Assembly (NCBI RefSeq): GCF_964355755.1
Contig: NC_092679.1
Span: 17,536,932-17,600,931 of the forward strand
Length of the DNA: 64,000 bases
Reading direction: 5' to 3'
DNA from: Antedon mediterranea
Taxonomy: Eukaryota > Echinodermata > Crinoidea > Comatulida > Antedonidae
Position numbers and translations under genes: made by a program. Position 1 is the stretch's first letter, and each line of letters starts with the position of its first letter. Under the pieces are notes generated by a model. The model searched no databases. It was not told where the DNA came from and worked only from the letters and a program-made list of their open reading frames with translations. This document shows, piece by piece, positions 11,201 through 22,635 of the stretch.

Positions 11201-13179
11201 ATATTTGTAATTCGAATGCCGGTTATAATTGGCCTACTAATAGAGATTGATGATCTATACTCTATGCGCCTGTTACGCATTTTATAATACTAAACTTGAT
11301 TAAGGGCCCCATTATACTAAACGATATTCCTATCAAATGCAATATAGTAAGAAGTTTATCTGCTACTATGGACATTTAGGATCATAATATTATGATGTTG
11401 TTATGGTGGCATGTATTTACCTATCGATTTGTTTAAACAGTCCACAATTGTGTTTTTCCATTTTGGTCCTGTTTATATACGTTGAATAGTAATATGATAT
11501 GTACACCAATTTGATCATAAAGACACATCTCAAATTCAATACGGAGACTAATAGCTTAGATACCACCTGATAAGCTAAATTTATTTTGTAATAATTACGG
11601 TATTGTAAAATAAATGGTCGCAAGATTCTGTTCTACTATAATATAGCCTATATAAGGTCAATAACGTCAATAACGTAATATAGAAGCCTCTATAATTTGT
11701 TTAAAAATAAATTTATAATAATAATTTATATAATAATTACATGGACGCAAAATTCTGTTCTATTATAACATAGTCTACTTAAGTGAAAGTTGGGCTTTGG
11801 CTTTCGTCGTAATACAGAAGCCTCTATAATGTGTTTACATTGAATTAGGCCTAAAGGCCATTTATTTTAATGAATTTTGTGAATTAATCATTTAGTATGA
11901 ACTAACTATCCACTGGAGCTAGCTATATGTTGAAACTTTTCATTGTCTGTATTTGTAATAGCTCATAATTCGTTGAGTCGTGTTCCGTTTTACGTCGCTA
12001 CTCAATTTTTTTTCTTTCTTTTTTTCTTTCATTTATTTGGCATCTCAATACATAACATTAAAAATACATCAATAGGCCTAATATATATTATCACCTTAAT
12101 ACGATTTTCTAATATTTATCGAAAGGGTGCTGTTCAAAATCAATTAGTTACCATTGGAAACATTTTTTTTACAAAGTGAATATGATAAAACGATTATGTG
12201 GAAATAATTAGGATTGAGTAAATGTTGGTATAGGATAAACACTGTACGTTATGCAATTGTATTAATATTAGTATAGTAAAACATGTTCACGTTGACACTG
12301 TTGTTTGTAGGCCTACGTAAATAACCTAGTATAGAAATGAGTAAAATACACATTGTAATCAAATACTGTTTTTCTAATAATTGTAAATTATTCTAGTAAA
12401 ATTAATTTAAAATAAATTATATTTATGATTTTAGGTACAATTATGGCGGCGTTTGCAGTGTTCTGCTGTGCGAACACAGGCCAGTCGGGTGGAGGGAAAG
12501 TTGGTACGTTTTGTCTCAACTTCTGGGTAGGACTTCTGCAGTTGGCGACGTGTTGGATCTTTTTGATTGGCTGGATCTGGAGCATTATGTGGGGAGCTGC
12601 TTTTATAGGAATGTCAGGTAAGAACGTGCCATTATCTCATCATTTCCATCATAATTGAGTTTATAAAGTAGCATAGGGATCGATTGTATGACGTCATTTG
12701 TCTCAAGTCGTCGAGGTCCACTAAAATCGATTTCGATCCGACGACCGTAAACCGAAAAGAATGCGCATGTCTGTGACATCCAGGTCGTCACCTGAACCTA
12801 TATGTGCCGCACCAAATTCAAGCTCACGATGCGCTTCGACACAGTTTTGGTGGTTTCTAGGTGCAGGCGGCGTCGACCGACGATACATCGATGCGTAAGA
12901 CCGGCCTAGGTCGTCACAAGTTAAAATCTCCGTATTATTGTGTTGATATATACAGGTACAAATACATCTTTTTAAATGTTTCTTTCAGCTGATTATCATT
13001 CAACTAATGAGCCTACAACCACAGTAGTGACGACAACGGCAGCGGCACCACCACCACAACAGGCAATGGTTGTAACTAATCCGCCACCATACAGCCAACC
13101 ACCATACAACCAGCCACCCCCAGCTAACCTACCACTTCAGCCAATGCCTGGTCAACCAGATTATCCGGAGAAGGTCTAG
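8264..13179 (+). CDS. SPEC3/Stum-family two-pass membrane protein, gene A copy 1
   Basis: SPEC3 (Pfam Spec3, 'ectodermal ciliogenesis protein') was described in sea urchin ciliated ectoderm; the fly homologue Stum acts in mechanosensory neurons. Exons 8264-8435, 12435-12617 and 12989-13179 join with phase-1 introns to give 181 residues. Residues 1-38 are Pro/Gln/Thr-rich. Hydrophobic segments lie at about 41-69 (spanning IFIPGFG and the exon junction) and 83-117, with the family core LIGWIWSIMWGAAFIGMS. The tail (119-181) is Pro-rich and ends in EKV. It contains PPPY (150-153), a WW-domain ligand of the PPxY type. The start is the first ATG in frame, with no upstream acceptor. Of the three paralogues here, A is closest to SPEC3 itself because of the WVGLLQL...AFIGMS core and Pro-rich tail. 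A poly(A) signal is at 13263. Confidence 0.93.
8853..8908 (+). repeat. G-rich tract in intron 1 of gene A1 (G-quadruplex potential)
   Basis: A 56-bp stretch is almost all G, with runs of 5 to more than 11 G broken by single A or T. It has ample G-runs for an intramolecular G-quadruplex on the coding strand, and hence in the pre-mRNA. Confidence 0.8.
9193..9330 (-). mobile_element. Retroposon 3' end remnant, reverse orientation
   Basis: The plus strand shows GATTCAATTCAATTCAATTT followed by CTTTATTGCTGCAAATG, that is, on the minus strand a 3' UTR ending in an (AATTG)n tail. The tail resembles that of the remnant at 47283. AT-rich (ATT)n-like sequence follows to 9395. No coding remains. The duplicate is at 25158-25295. 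Confidence 0.45.
9993..10139. mobile_element. Foldback MITE, TCTGTCTACACTATC family, copy 3
   Basis: AAGCTCTGTCTACACTATCA at the left pairs with AAAGTAGACAGAGCTTTT at the right, with CCCAAATATAGTAGTGATATG inside. It lies in intron 1 of gene A1, 38 bp before an X-box-like cluster. The duplicate is at 25958-26104. Confidence 0.75.
10178..10262 (+). promoter_or_regulatory. Cluster of RFX X-box-like motifs in intron 1 of gene A1
   Basis: RFX factors, the regulators of ciliary genes, bind GTNRCC-(0-3)-RGYAAC. Here GTTGCTTGGTAAC (10178-10190) and GTTACTTGGTAAC (10206-10218) each match 11 of 12 consensus positions with a 1-bp spacer. GTTACCATGATTAC (10249-10262) is a weaker third. The sites lie about 1.9 kb downstream of the A1 start codon. 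They were predicted from the consensus only. Confidence 0.4.
12702..12930. repeat. CpG-rich dispersed sequence in intron 2 of gene A1
   Basis: This stretch is richer in CG dinucleotides than its surroundings and contains repeated AGGTCGTCAC. It shares ACACAGTTTTGGTGG and a following TTAGGT-like string with 60297-60450. It may be an old dispersed element; no ends were defined. The duplicate is at 28667-28895. Confidence 0.3.
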
Positions 13180-13262
13180 AAAAAAACAACTTCGTTGTGT
13201 ATTTTTACAGACATTCTATATATTTTTTAAAATCTGATCGATTCCACCGTGTGATATAAGAT

Positions 13263-13268
13263 AATAAA
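13263..13268 (+). terminator. Poly(A) signal of gene A1
   Basis: AATAAA lies 84 bp after the A1 stop codon, a normal 3' UTR distance. Confidence 0.6.
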
Positions 13269-13556
13269 ATTAGATAATTTTGGTACTGCAGACAACTTGA
13301 TTAAAGTGTATATAAGCCAACGTGAACATATTTTCGTTTGTTTTTTTCGTCTAGTGGGTTTAAGTATTTGTTTTCTTAACCAATTGAATCTGTGATGATG
13401 CCGCATAAGCGGATGATACGGATTATTAGATAATGAACTACGCATGGTCAATTTCTATAGTAATACGCGCCCGTATAAACATTAAACTTGTATCACTGTT
13501 TGAATGCGTTTGAATTTTTCCGCGCTATCTTATTTTTGTCAAATCAACACAATGTT

Positions 13557-13826
13557 AAGCTCTGTCTACATTATTAAACTGTATGTGAAAAAAAAAAGGG
13601 ATGTGCCCATACATGTCGACCTTCATCGACTTTTTTTTATTGTAATTGTTGTTTACATATTTTGTTTTTGTATATTTCTTATGGATGCACCTTCCACTTG
13701 GTCTAGTGCCACTAGTGTAAACTCAAAATAGATTATTATTATTATTATGGATACGATGACGTCATATCACTACCATATTTGGGTACGTCACATTTTTTGT
13801 CAAACTATAGTTTAGACAGAGCTTTA
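13557..13826. mobile_element. Foldback MITE, TCTGTCTACAC family, copy 4, with nested insertion
   Basis: The left end is AAGCTCTGTCTACATTATTA and the right end TTTAGACAGAGCTTTA. Family motifs are split by about 130 bp (roughly 13616-13745) ending in (ATT)n. This is consistent with a 5'-truncated non-LTR retroposon tail inserted into the MITE. The duplicate is at 29522-29791. Confidence 0.65.
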
Positions 13827-14637
13827 GAAACAAATGTCACTATTTTTTATACAGGCTATAGTTAGTAGCACGCCTATATTAAGGGGACACCCCCACCCCC
13901 GACACTCAATAAAGTATCTATACTCCATATAGTTATCTCTGAATAGGCGATACTGGACTGTTAAAACATGCATTTTTGTTCGTTTATCATTAAGTTTCCC
14001 TTTTTATGGAAATGCGTAATACGCGTATATACAAACCTACTTCGGTAGTTAATGTTGTTATATAATAATGTATTTCCCTGTATGAAGCTCAGTATCAGTG
14101 AATTGAGCGCCGTTTGCTTTATACGAAACTGATTTTTCAATAGAGGCCGGCGGCCAAGTTTATAATGAATACATACTCGACTCCCATATTGTAGGTGTTG
14201 TAAATAAACGTAACTAAAACTGAATTTTGAAGTATCTTTTTAAGAATTAAAGTAAGTAAAATATTATTTCTTATAAGTAGACACTGTTGATTTAGCCTAA
14301 TAAGATTAAGAGGGAATTTGACGTTAACGATAAATGAAAGATATACCTCTAAATGTATTTAAATATGGTCTCCTCTGACCTCATCCTCAGCGTTTGGACC
14401 TTTTTTTTGTGGTTTAGCTCTGTTTTACATACTTCTCGCAGGACGTCTGCTTGTAATACGCTAAATTAAGTAGCCATCATGGTACGGTTTACCCAGGTAC
14501 TTCCCGGTACTTACTAACTGTGTTCTATGCCACTGGTGGGCCACACATTGGTTTTTAATTGGATGGTTTCTTATTATTGATTTTAATATGGTCTTTAATT
14601 AGAGGAATACTTCGTACCGGTATATGTTTGTCTATAT

Positions 14638-14889
14638 TAAGCCTGGTTTCCATTAAAATCGCTACAGCGTTTCCATTAAAATCGCTGCACGCGCAGATGT
14701 CGCCGACGCAATCGGGAAGGCTCCCCGATTCATCGCAGTCAAATCGGCAAAGTTCAACCATGTTCAACTTTGCCGATTTTGTCGGCGATGAATCGTATAC
14801 GCAAAGAATATTTAGCGCTCGCGTACGTACTAGATCCCCGATAAATTCTACACGACAGAGCGTAGCGATTTTATGGAAACCAGGCTTTA
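14638..14889. mobile_element. Foldback element with TAAGCCTGGTTTCCAT ends
   Basis: The ends read TAAGCCTGGTTTCCATTAAA and TTTTATGGAAACCAGGCTTTA. Inside are complementary segments around AATCGCTACAGCG / GAGCGTAGCGATT, and an inner hairpin of CAAAGTTCAACCATG / CATGTTCAACTTTG. Both strands have long open frames only because of this symmetry; they are not genes. The duplicate is at 30603-30854. Confidence 0.8.
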
Positions 14890-15765
14890 CTAATTCGTTT
14901 GGTTACTACTTCACATGATAAGTAATGTCAAATTATGTTTTCAAACATTGTGAATAAATTAATTTTATATTATTAATAGTGTGTCTCTTTGAATGTATTA
15001 TTTTTTATAAATCCAACTTTCATTTCAGACAATGTCCATCTAAAATTGTACTGTAATTTATGACTTCTTTCTGAATACAATGTTGTATGCAGCTTGGATT
15101 AACGTACAGTTATTGTATAAAATAGACGTACGGTTTCGTTCCTAATATAGCCATTAGTACGGTGATGACGATGATAATACCATACGAAATGAAGTACCAG
15201 AGATGAAGTGAACTTATGGTTTTTATGCTTAAACGAGTTTTCCTTTTTATTCTCCTGTGTTTAATATCAGAAGCAAATACTCACCTATAAGTACATGATA
15301 TAAACAGATTCTGACATTTTACCTTAATTGAAGTAAAAATTGAGGTTTTACAATTTTAAAGTTAAGAAATAACAAGTGGGTATCAGTTTCATACAGCGCC
15401 CCCTATCGTTTGATTCAATCGCAGATGAATTTATAAATGATAATATATCATCTTTATTGAGTGCTAATAAAATATTAAGTAACAGATACCCCGTATGTTG
15501 GCTTGCAAACGTCAGCGATCCGCATGCTGTGCGAGAGAAGTCAAAATGTTTGTGAACAATCCATCAGCAAGCTATATGTAAGGAATATGCATATCGTCTG
15601 CTACCGAACAGGTTTTTATTTTTAATCTTCATGCTCTAACTTCGGGGAATATTGTATGATTTCTACTAATTTGTTCTTCTTGATTTACATCTCTGTAACA
15701 TTTTTTTAGTAAATTAAATGGATTTTTCTTCAATAATAATCTTTCATTAATATTGTTGTTTTTAA

Positions 15766-15786
15766 ATGGAATTTTTCGAAAATTAA
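15766..15786 (+). promoter_or_regulatory. Short upstream ORF before gene B1
   Basis: ATG GAA TTT TTC GAA AAT TAA: a six-codon upstream ORF ending one base before the B1 start codon. It could lower initiation at the main ATG, or allow reinitiation. The duplicate is at 31731-31751. Confidence 0.4.
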
Positions 15787-15787
15787 A

Positions 15788-18700
15788 ATGACGTCAACAG
15801 AGACAGTACCAAATACCTCAGAAGTAAGACTCAGTAAGACGACTTTGAACAGCAACACTGAAGATCCTTCACGTAATTCTGCGGTAGTTACAGCGGCGGC
15901 ACACTGGAAGAGCAATCGTCTGCAAAGTATCTCCCTGCCACCGAACACAAATCTTCTAAGGGCCGATAGTGCCCTCAAGGAGGAGGATGCAACTTCTGAT
16001 CCATCTGATCAACAACATTCAAGAAAAAACTCAAGAACGTCTTTGATTCCTGGAAGTCTGCCTCATAATGTTGCCGCTCAAAATGGCCAAAACTTAGCTC
16101 CGTCTTCAGAGATCATTAAATACCAGATACAAGCTGCCGCCGTCATTGGCCAGGGAATAAACGCACAGAATGGAGAACTTGTAGAGAATGCCAACACTCG
16201 TGTTGGAGATTCCCTTCTTTTTACAATTCCATATATGGATGTTAAGCTTGCCTACATCTGCCTGTTTCTGAATATTGTAATCCCAGGACTAGGTAGGTCT
16301 TTTTCGTTTTCTTAAATCATCATTGATGCCCAAAAAAAGTAACACGAATGTCACTATCAGAGTGGTACCACTACGTCACTGGTGAAAACTTCTCCCGTCA
16401 AATGACAGAATATGAATATATTTTTATTAGTTGAATTCCACATTGTTCGTATTATTATATTATGTAATTTAAATTTGTAATGTTGTACTGATGACTACAT
16501 TGCCGTATTTTATTTAAATATTTATTATATATTTGAATATTTCATTATAAAATATTACAAACATTAAAAATTGTATGTTCTAATAATCTGCTTGGCATTT
16601 TGGGTTATACACAATGAACGTAAGATCATTGTAAAACTGTGTTGAATATTATTACAAATATCAATTAATTTAAAATTACTGTTTTAGAACACATTATTTT
16701 CAACCATAACAATCATTCACTCAAAATTCCTTTATTAAAAGAAAACATGGTTCCAGATAGACCATTCATTGTTTTTTTTTTGTATCATTAGAAAATATAT
16801 TTCCAAAAGTAGTATTTTATTGTAGATATATGAACATTATTTCGTAATGTTTTTGGTAATTGTCGACTTTAAACTAACGTTTAATTGTGGCATTTTTCTG
16901 TTGCTCAAACCAATGATATGCGATTTGTATTAAGTAGGCTATTTGTAACGTTGTATTGATATTCATTTCGGTTGCCATGTCGACGCTATAATAAAGACTT
17001 ATTAAACTTCTTAATAGTAATTGCATTGGATTTGCTATTTAATCTAGTGTTCATTTATGGCATTCAAGCGTAAATGATGATTATAATGAAATATTCAAAC
17101 GATTTCAAATTGTTTTGGAGAAAATTTACAAAATGGGATCAAATTACATCATTATTACCGGTTTCATATTATAATTATCTCAATTTTAATCAACGTAATA
17201 TTAAACAACCTTGCCATGATGTGACGTCATAATCATAATCATCATCTTTGGCCATACACAAATTATAGGTTAATTTTTGAAACAATCAGATAAATTATTA
17301 AAAAAATAAATTGCGCATGAGCAGACATTACCGAACAACCAAGATCCCAATTACAACGCAACAATTTGTTCTTCAGGGTTACACATTATCGCATTTATCC
17401 GATAATTATTATCTGATTCGAATGAGAGATAATTATCGGTTAATTTTCGAGCGGAATCGGTTAAACCCCGTTTCTACAGGAACTTTATCGGTTTTAAGTA
17501 TACAAATTATCGCATTTATCCGATTATCTGATTCGAATGAGAGATAATTATTGGTTAATTTTTATCGGGTAATTATCGGTTAATTTTGGCTGCGTTCCAT
17601 TATCATCCTCTCTGTCATTATCATCTTTTCATTGTTCTGCATCTTCAATGGTCATTAACATTTTAATATTATAATTATCATTATTATATTACTGTTATTA
17701 ACAACATTTCAGGCAACTCACAATATTATCAAGCATGTTTTACGTATATGGTTATGCAAATTGTAAACAGTCTCAACCTATATTGAGTTTAATTACATTA
17801 TAACATACAATTGAAATTTAGACCGTATTGCACGATCTGCCATAGTATTATAATGGCTGTAAGATATTGAGATATACTCACTGTATTATTAATAATATTC
17901 TGTGCGTAGGAATGAAAATAGGTAGAATAACTGATCATAATAATCATATTGATTTTATTCTGTCATTATTAGCAATTTGTATTCTATATTGTTCATCTAG
18001 GATAAGTTCAAATAAGTAATAACAGACACGAAGTAACAATAATAGCAATTGAAGTGATCGTTGCCAATCATTTAAATATAAACATTAGATTTGCCTTAAG
18101 TCTGTATTTATTGTCCTTTTTTAGTCGCGCGCAACGCGACTATACAGCTAACTATGTCGGTCGGTTGATCGGTCGGTTGGTCGGTAAACACTAACTTGAG
18201 CACGCGACTGCAGCCATGTATATGGCCTTTTTATGTTAGCCCACCAGACGACGTGTCGATTTTCAAGTATTATTTAATTTCTTTTCATTCACATTTATTT
18301 AAAACATAACAGTAAAAGAAACAAACATACATTTACAATATTATACAAATATGAAACGCCAAATGTACCAAAATAGTTATCTTGTTACTAATATCCGATA
18401 GATAAGTACTGTATTACCGGTAGATAATTTATATTATGTCTTATACACTATCAAACTATTAAAAAAATGTGATGTCATATCACTACCATAGTTGGGCAAA
18501 TCACACTTTTTTTGTCAAACTAGTTTGATAGTGTAGACAGGCCTTAAAATATCAGTACTGATAATCCTCTAGATAACTGAGGTTGTCCCGATCCGTTAGT
18601 TAGCTAGTTTTCACACGCTTTCCATACATTGCGTCAAGATGAACGCAACGCATTTTATTGCCAAGTTAGGTCACCTGTGCTACCGGGATATTCAAATTTC

Positions 18701-19601
18701 CTTTGATAAGTATGCTCTATCTTGGAAACGATATACAATAGGGAACACTGGCTTGAACGGCACTAAAGCTGTTAAATTATTCAAAGTACAGTAACTAGTG
18801 TTTTGGAAAGTAAATAATTGTGTTCTTCACTTAAGGTAAGGACAGGCCTAACATTCTGTTCTCTGTTTTTCTCTTAGGTACAATCTTGTCCGGGTTTAGT
18901 GTGCTCTGCTTAAGTAGCAGTACACCTCAAGATGACCGTAAGCAAGACGAAGTAATACAACTCTGCTGTTCCAATCTCTGCGTAGGCCTGTCACAAATGT
19001 TCACGATTACTTTCTTTCTGGTTGGCTGGATATGGAGCATAACGTGGGGTGTCAATATGGTTCTTTTAGCAAGTTAGTTTTGCTTTTTGTGGAATTTTCC
19101 ATCTTTTATCATAAATAAGTAAACGAGTGTTGGTCTCTAGAAGAGATATCATTGTTCGAACACATTTACATGTGCCTCTAGCTCACCACCTCACCACACT
19201 CGTCGCGGTAATACACCGACAAAATTGATAAAAAAAGGGAAGAAAAAGACTACATTCCCGACAAAAACCTGTTATTTTTGTGTGTATGTTTTATATTAAT
19301 TTCCATATCAATCGATAACTATATTGCACGGTCGGTCATAAAAGGCTTATTACACACTCTCATGCAGTAATAATAATAATCATAATGAAACCATAACAAG
19401 ACCTGAATTATTATATTAGAAAAAAAAATCAAACGTAACAATATTAGTAAAAAAACAAAATTAATAAAAACAAACTTTTCTCTACTCGACTACTAAAGTG
19501 TTCAAAATCTTCTTTTTTCAGACCATCACAGGAAGACCCAACAAGAGAATCGTAACCTTAGCACTACTGTGTCTGTAGCTCGAGCGTTTATGAGGATGTG
19601 A
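15788..19601 (+). CDS. SPEC3/Stum-family membrane protein, gene B copy 1
   Basis: Exons 15788-16292, 18878-19072 and 19522-19601 are joined by phase-1 introns at the same places as in genes A and C, giving 259 residues. Residues 1-144 are a Ser/Thr/Asn-rich, probably disordered cytosolic region unlike anything in A. The core begins with TIPYMDVKLAYICLFLNIVI (about 144-163) and PGLG at the exon junction. It continues through TILSGFSVLC and a second hydrophobic stretch at 203-233 (SQMFTITFFLVGWIWSITWG). The short tail starts NHHRKTQQ. B and C share the SLL.TIPYM..KLA and CVGLSQMFTITF..VGWIWSI.WG.NM signatures and are closer to each other than to A. The role is inferred from the family (cilia or mechanosensation). 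AATAAA hexamers occur at 20000 and 20039. Confidence 0.9.
17395..17588. repeat. 111-bp tandem duplication with internal inverted repeats
   Basis: ATTATCGCATTTATCCGAT starts at 17395 and again at 17506; each unit also has GAATGAGAGATAATTA. ATAATTATCGGTTAATTTT and its near-complements give several hairpins. It lies in intron 1 of gene B1 and is probably a decayed foldback element. The duplicate is at 33360-33553. Confidence 0.65.
18122..18228 (-). mobile_element. GTCGCG-hairpin element, copy in B1 intron 1
   Basis: One end is the hairpin TAGTCGCGCGCAACGCGACT. GGTCGGTTGATCGGTCGGTT repeats follow, then CACTAACTTGAGCACGCGAC and ATGTATATGGCC. The same unit occurs, reversed, at 45244, 54312 and 58691. 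Read on the minus strand the element ends with the hairpin and CTAA. The duplicate is at 34087-34193. Confidence 0.75.
18443..18547. mobile_element. Foldback MITE, TCTGTCTACACTATC family, copy 5
   Basis: This is a short internally deleted copy with TACACTATCAAACTATT left, GTTTGATAGTGTAGACAGGC right, and one central block with CACTACCATAGTTGGGC. The duplicate is at 34408-34512. Confidence 0.75.
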
Positions 19602-20840
19602 CCACCAGAGGCTGCAACTAAGACAATTAGTGATGTAGAATAAGTATTTTGTGATAGGACTGTCACTTTTTTTCATAGTGAAGGTCAATTACACAGACGA
19701 GCGGCAACGGTAATGAAAAATATAGAATCCTTGTACATATTATGAACATTTACACAAACGCGGAGCGAACGGGTGCTTTCCGCTCAAGATAGATACAGAT
19801 TACACGTGGGACAAGCTCGCAGTTTTCAGTGTAAATTGGCCTTAACTGACTCTCATTTTATGAATATTTAATAATTGTATCAACTTCTACTATTTTATAA
19901 ATACACATATATTAGTTTACGAATTAAGAGATGTTTATTATATAACCATGGAGAAATCTAAATCTAACTTAGGCCTATTTCTTCATGATATAACTTTAAA
20001 ATAAAATTTAATGACAATGGTTTTGGAACCATTCTCAAAATAAAAAGCACCAGAGGGTGACAGTAAATACTTAAATAATTAGTTACTAAGACTAAAAGCC
20101 TGAAAGGCTAGGCACTTGCTAGTTCCTGAAAATGTTCCACGATGGTTCCGAAACGTCAATCTTTTTGAAAAATTATTTTAAAGATAGTTTAAGTACAATA
20201 CTTATTACTAGCCGATTTGTACACATATAGCAAATTATTTCACATATCATAAAGCTCTACACTATCAAACTATGTGTGATGTGCCCAAATATGGTAGTGG
20301 TATGACATCATCGTGTCCATATGGGCACATTACATTTAAGTAGACCTTAAGTATAAGTAAAACAAAAGTTTGAAATAATGAGTAGGTTCTGATGATTTCA
20401 CGTGATTCGATTTTGAGGAAGATTGTCAGTGGTTGAATGCGCGGGTCAAATTTCGTCACGTAGCGTCAATTAAGACCTTGGGGATAGAATATTATATTTA
20501 AAGCGTAACAAATACAAAATCGACGTATAAGAAGTAAGATTATTGACCAAACCTATTCAAAAGTATATAAATATGTAAATACGGACAATTGAAAATCGAA
20601 AGTCACTTAACGAATCATGAAGTATTGTTGCTCAATGTAGTCGTTAAGAAAACAATGCAATTGTGCAAATGATAACCAATCGATGCAGGTAAATAAATAC
20701 AGCTTTCAAACATACAAGTTTGTGAGACACTACTTAACACCTTTACTGCATAATTGTGAATAAAATAAAGTCATTATTGTTGGATAGGCTAATTACGTTG
20801 TACGAGTACTAAATTGATACGTTAAAAAGAATGGAATGGT
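19602..20840. other. B1 3' UTR and B1-C1 intergenic region
   Basis: It holds B1 3' UTR with AATAAA hexamers at 20000 and 20039, one foldback MITE (20251-20349), and AT-rich unique sequence that may carry the C1 promoter. No further exon is recognised. The duplicate is at 35567-36805. Confidence 0.5.
20251..20349. mobile_element. Foldback MITE, TCTGTCTACACTATC family, copy 6
   Basis: AAAGCTCTACACTATCAAAC begins it, with GCCCAAATATGGTAGTGGTA and CATCATCGTGTCCATATGGG inside and AAGTAGACCTTA at the end. It is short and degenerate. The duplicate is at 36216-36314. Confidence 0.65.
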
Positions 20841-20877
20841 ATGTTTAGTAATCGTGGTAGAAGATCCTCAATCGTAG
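20831..20877 (+). promoter_or_regulatory. Three staggered ATGs at the start of gene C1
   Basis: ATGs at 20831, 20836 and 20841 lie in three different frames. The first opens a 5-codon uORF (stop at 20846-20848). The second opens a 13-codon uORF (stop at 20875-20877) that overlaps the main frame. The third starts the C protein. Scanning ribosomes must pass both uORF starts, so translation may be tuned. The duplicate is at 36796-36842. Confidence 0.5.
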
Positions 20878-21222
20878 AACCAATGATGGAAGCTGAGGTG
20901 GTTAAAGAATTCCAGATAGATGAGTCTATAAAGTATAATGATGCAGCTGTGGAGGCTTTTAAGGTGTGGCGAACGAAGACTGAAGCGAATAAAACAATTG
21001 CTAATGCCTCTGCAAAGAAAGGCATTTTGAATCGGATAGCTGGAAGTTTCAAGAAGAGCAATGACAACCGGGAAGAACGGGAGTTCATGGCAAAACAAAT
21101 GGAACTATCTGTAATCTACGCAACGATTTGGGAAAGTGACTCTCTATTATCGACTATACCTTACATGCCACTTAAGCTGGCCTTTGTCTGTGCATTTTTA
21201 AACATAATTTTACCTGGGATTG
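20841..21222 (+). pseudogene. SPEC3/Stum-family gene C copy 1: orphan first exon
   Basis: This exon is identical to exon 1 of C2. It encodes 127 residues: a charged N-terminal half (MFSNRGRRSSIVEP start, Lys/Glu-rich to about residue 90) and the first membrane segment STIPYMPLKLAFVCAFLNII, ending PGI with a phase-1 donor at 21223. The duplication ends 197 bp later, so its own exons 2 and 3 are absent. Without splicing, translation stops after 12 more residues, at 21260. The next downstream acceptor of the family, A2 exon 2 at 28400, is in the matching phase. A C-A chimeric protein could therefore be made; equally this may be a dead fragment. Confidence 0.8.
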
Positions 21223-21437
21223 GTAAGTTTATTCTAGAGTATAAGGTTTATTCTGTATAGTATGATGTGTAGTGTTTCTCTTTCGTATCATACATTTATT
21301 TATTCTATTAGATATTGTTAAAACATTGAAATGAATTATCTTCGAACTATTATAGTTTAGGATTTTTAACTGAAACTGCGAGCAGCGACAAGGTTGCTTG
21401 TTAGCCGGATTATGATATTGTGGCCTTATTAATTTGC

Positions 21438-22005
21438 ACCGTGGTACTTGTTCTACGCTGGTGGTGCTTCTTTGTTTGTGGTACTTATAGTATCATAGAA
21501 CTTTGTAAAATTCTATTGTGCTTGTTTGTGGCACCGGCATTTCTTCGTTTGTCGCACTTCGTAACTTTTTTGCGCTTTCAGCGGCGTTTTGTCACGCTTC
21601 TTCGTTTGCGGCGCTTCTTCCTTTGCGTCGTTCCTTAGCTTTGTTTGCGGCACTGGCGTTTTTTCGTTTGTCGCACTTCTTCGTTTATGCCTATCTTTCG
21701 TTATAGTACTTATTCCATGGTTGCGATGTTTATTTGTTGCGATTCTTTGTTTCTGGTACATATTCGATTGCGATTCTTCGTTTGTTGCGTTTCTTCAATG
21801 AATTATATTCGTGTTTGACGCTTCTTAGGTTCGTGTCTGGTATACATATTCGATTGCGATTCTTCGTTTGTTGCGTTTCTTCAATGAATTATATTCGTGT
21901 TTGACGCTTCTTAGGTCCGTGTCTGGTATACATATTCGATTGCGATTCTTCGTTTGTTGCGTTTCTTCAATGAATTATATTCGTGTTTGACGCTTCTTAG
22001 GTCCG
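21438..22005. repeat. Pyrimidine-rich repeat and minisatellite, copy 2
   Basis: Duplicate of 4676-5243 at offset 16762. In copy 2 it lies just after the junction, about 7 kb upstream of A2 exon 2, and so inside the first intron of any C1-A2 read-through transcript. Confidence 0.85.
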
Positions 22006-22635
22006 TTTCTGTTACTTATATTCATATTCATTTATTATCCAGAAAAATAAAAACAATAATACAAAAAGCATAAATTACATAAAACAAAAACAAGCATAGA
22101 AAAACGCAGGACACTATCCTGGTATACATATTCGATTGCGATTCTTCGTTTGTTGCTTTTTAATATTTGTTGCTGATATTTCCTCGTTGTTTTGTTACTT
22201 ATTTGACTAACGGTTAAATCGACAAAAACAAAATAAAATAACGGAATATATACAATTGTTTTTCCTTTGTCCTTTCGTAAAGCTAAAGACATTAAAACGT
22301 CACAAGTCCTTTGGTGTAAAGTGTTATACAAATACATTTACAATAAAAACTCGATTAACGTATATTACCTTGTCCAAACAATGTTGATTCAGACAACAAA
22401 AGCATAATATTCTTTATTACATAAATTAAATAATCAAGGATAAACATGCTTTTGTTCCGCTTCTTCTCGCATAGCAACCGTGGTCGTTCAATATAAAAAA
22501 GCTTTTAAAGAACGTTCGCATGAATGAATTCGCTCTTCCCTCCTGGTTCACACTGAGCCGAATCCCGGTCCTAAGATTTGAGAAGAAAAAAAATGAAAAT
22601 GGGTGTTACATACAGAATAGGAGCGTTCACACTAA

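Larger units (their letters stand above)
13269..15787. other. Intergenic region between genes A1 and B1
   Basis: It contains the two foldback elements listed separately and AT-rich unique DNA. No exon-like open frame with splice sites was recognised. The final kilobase may hold the B1 promoter, but no TATA or initiator element stands out. The duplicate is at 29234-31752. Confidence 0.5.
4655..21416. repeat. Tandem segmental duplication, copy 1 (16.76 kb)
   Basis: This block recurs head to tail as 21417-37384. The offset is 16762 bp up to 6165 and 15965 bp from 6965 on; the change reflects one indel (6166-6964). Everything compared outside that indel is identical, including the G-runs near 8860 and all long open frames. 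It holds SPEC3/Stum genes A1 and B1 and exon 1 of C1. The junction shows a 3-bp ATT microhomology: ATT precedes GTGGCC at the left flank (4655-4657) and precedes ATAATA at the right flank (37382-37384). Confidence 0.97.

Noticed and set aside
14559-14918. 119-codon open frame, with an antisense partner
   Set aside because: It covers the foldback element 14638-14889 exactly; the openness on both strands follows from the inverted repeat.
15730-15978. 82-codon minus-strand open frame
   Set aside because: It is a shadow of exon 1 of gene B1, which has clear family similarity, splice phase and a duplicate.
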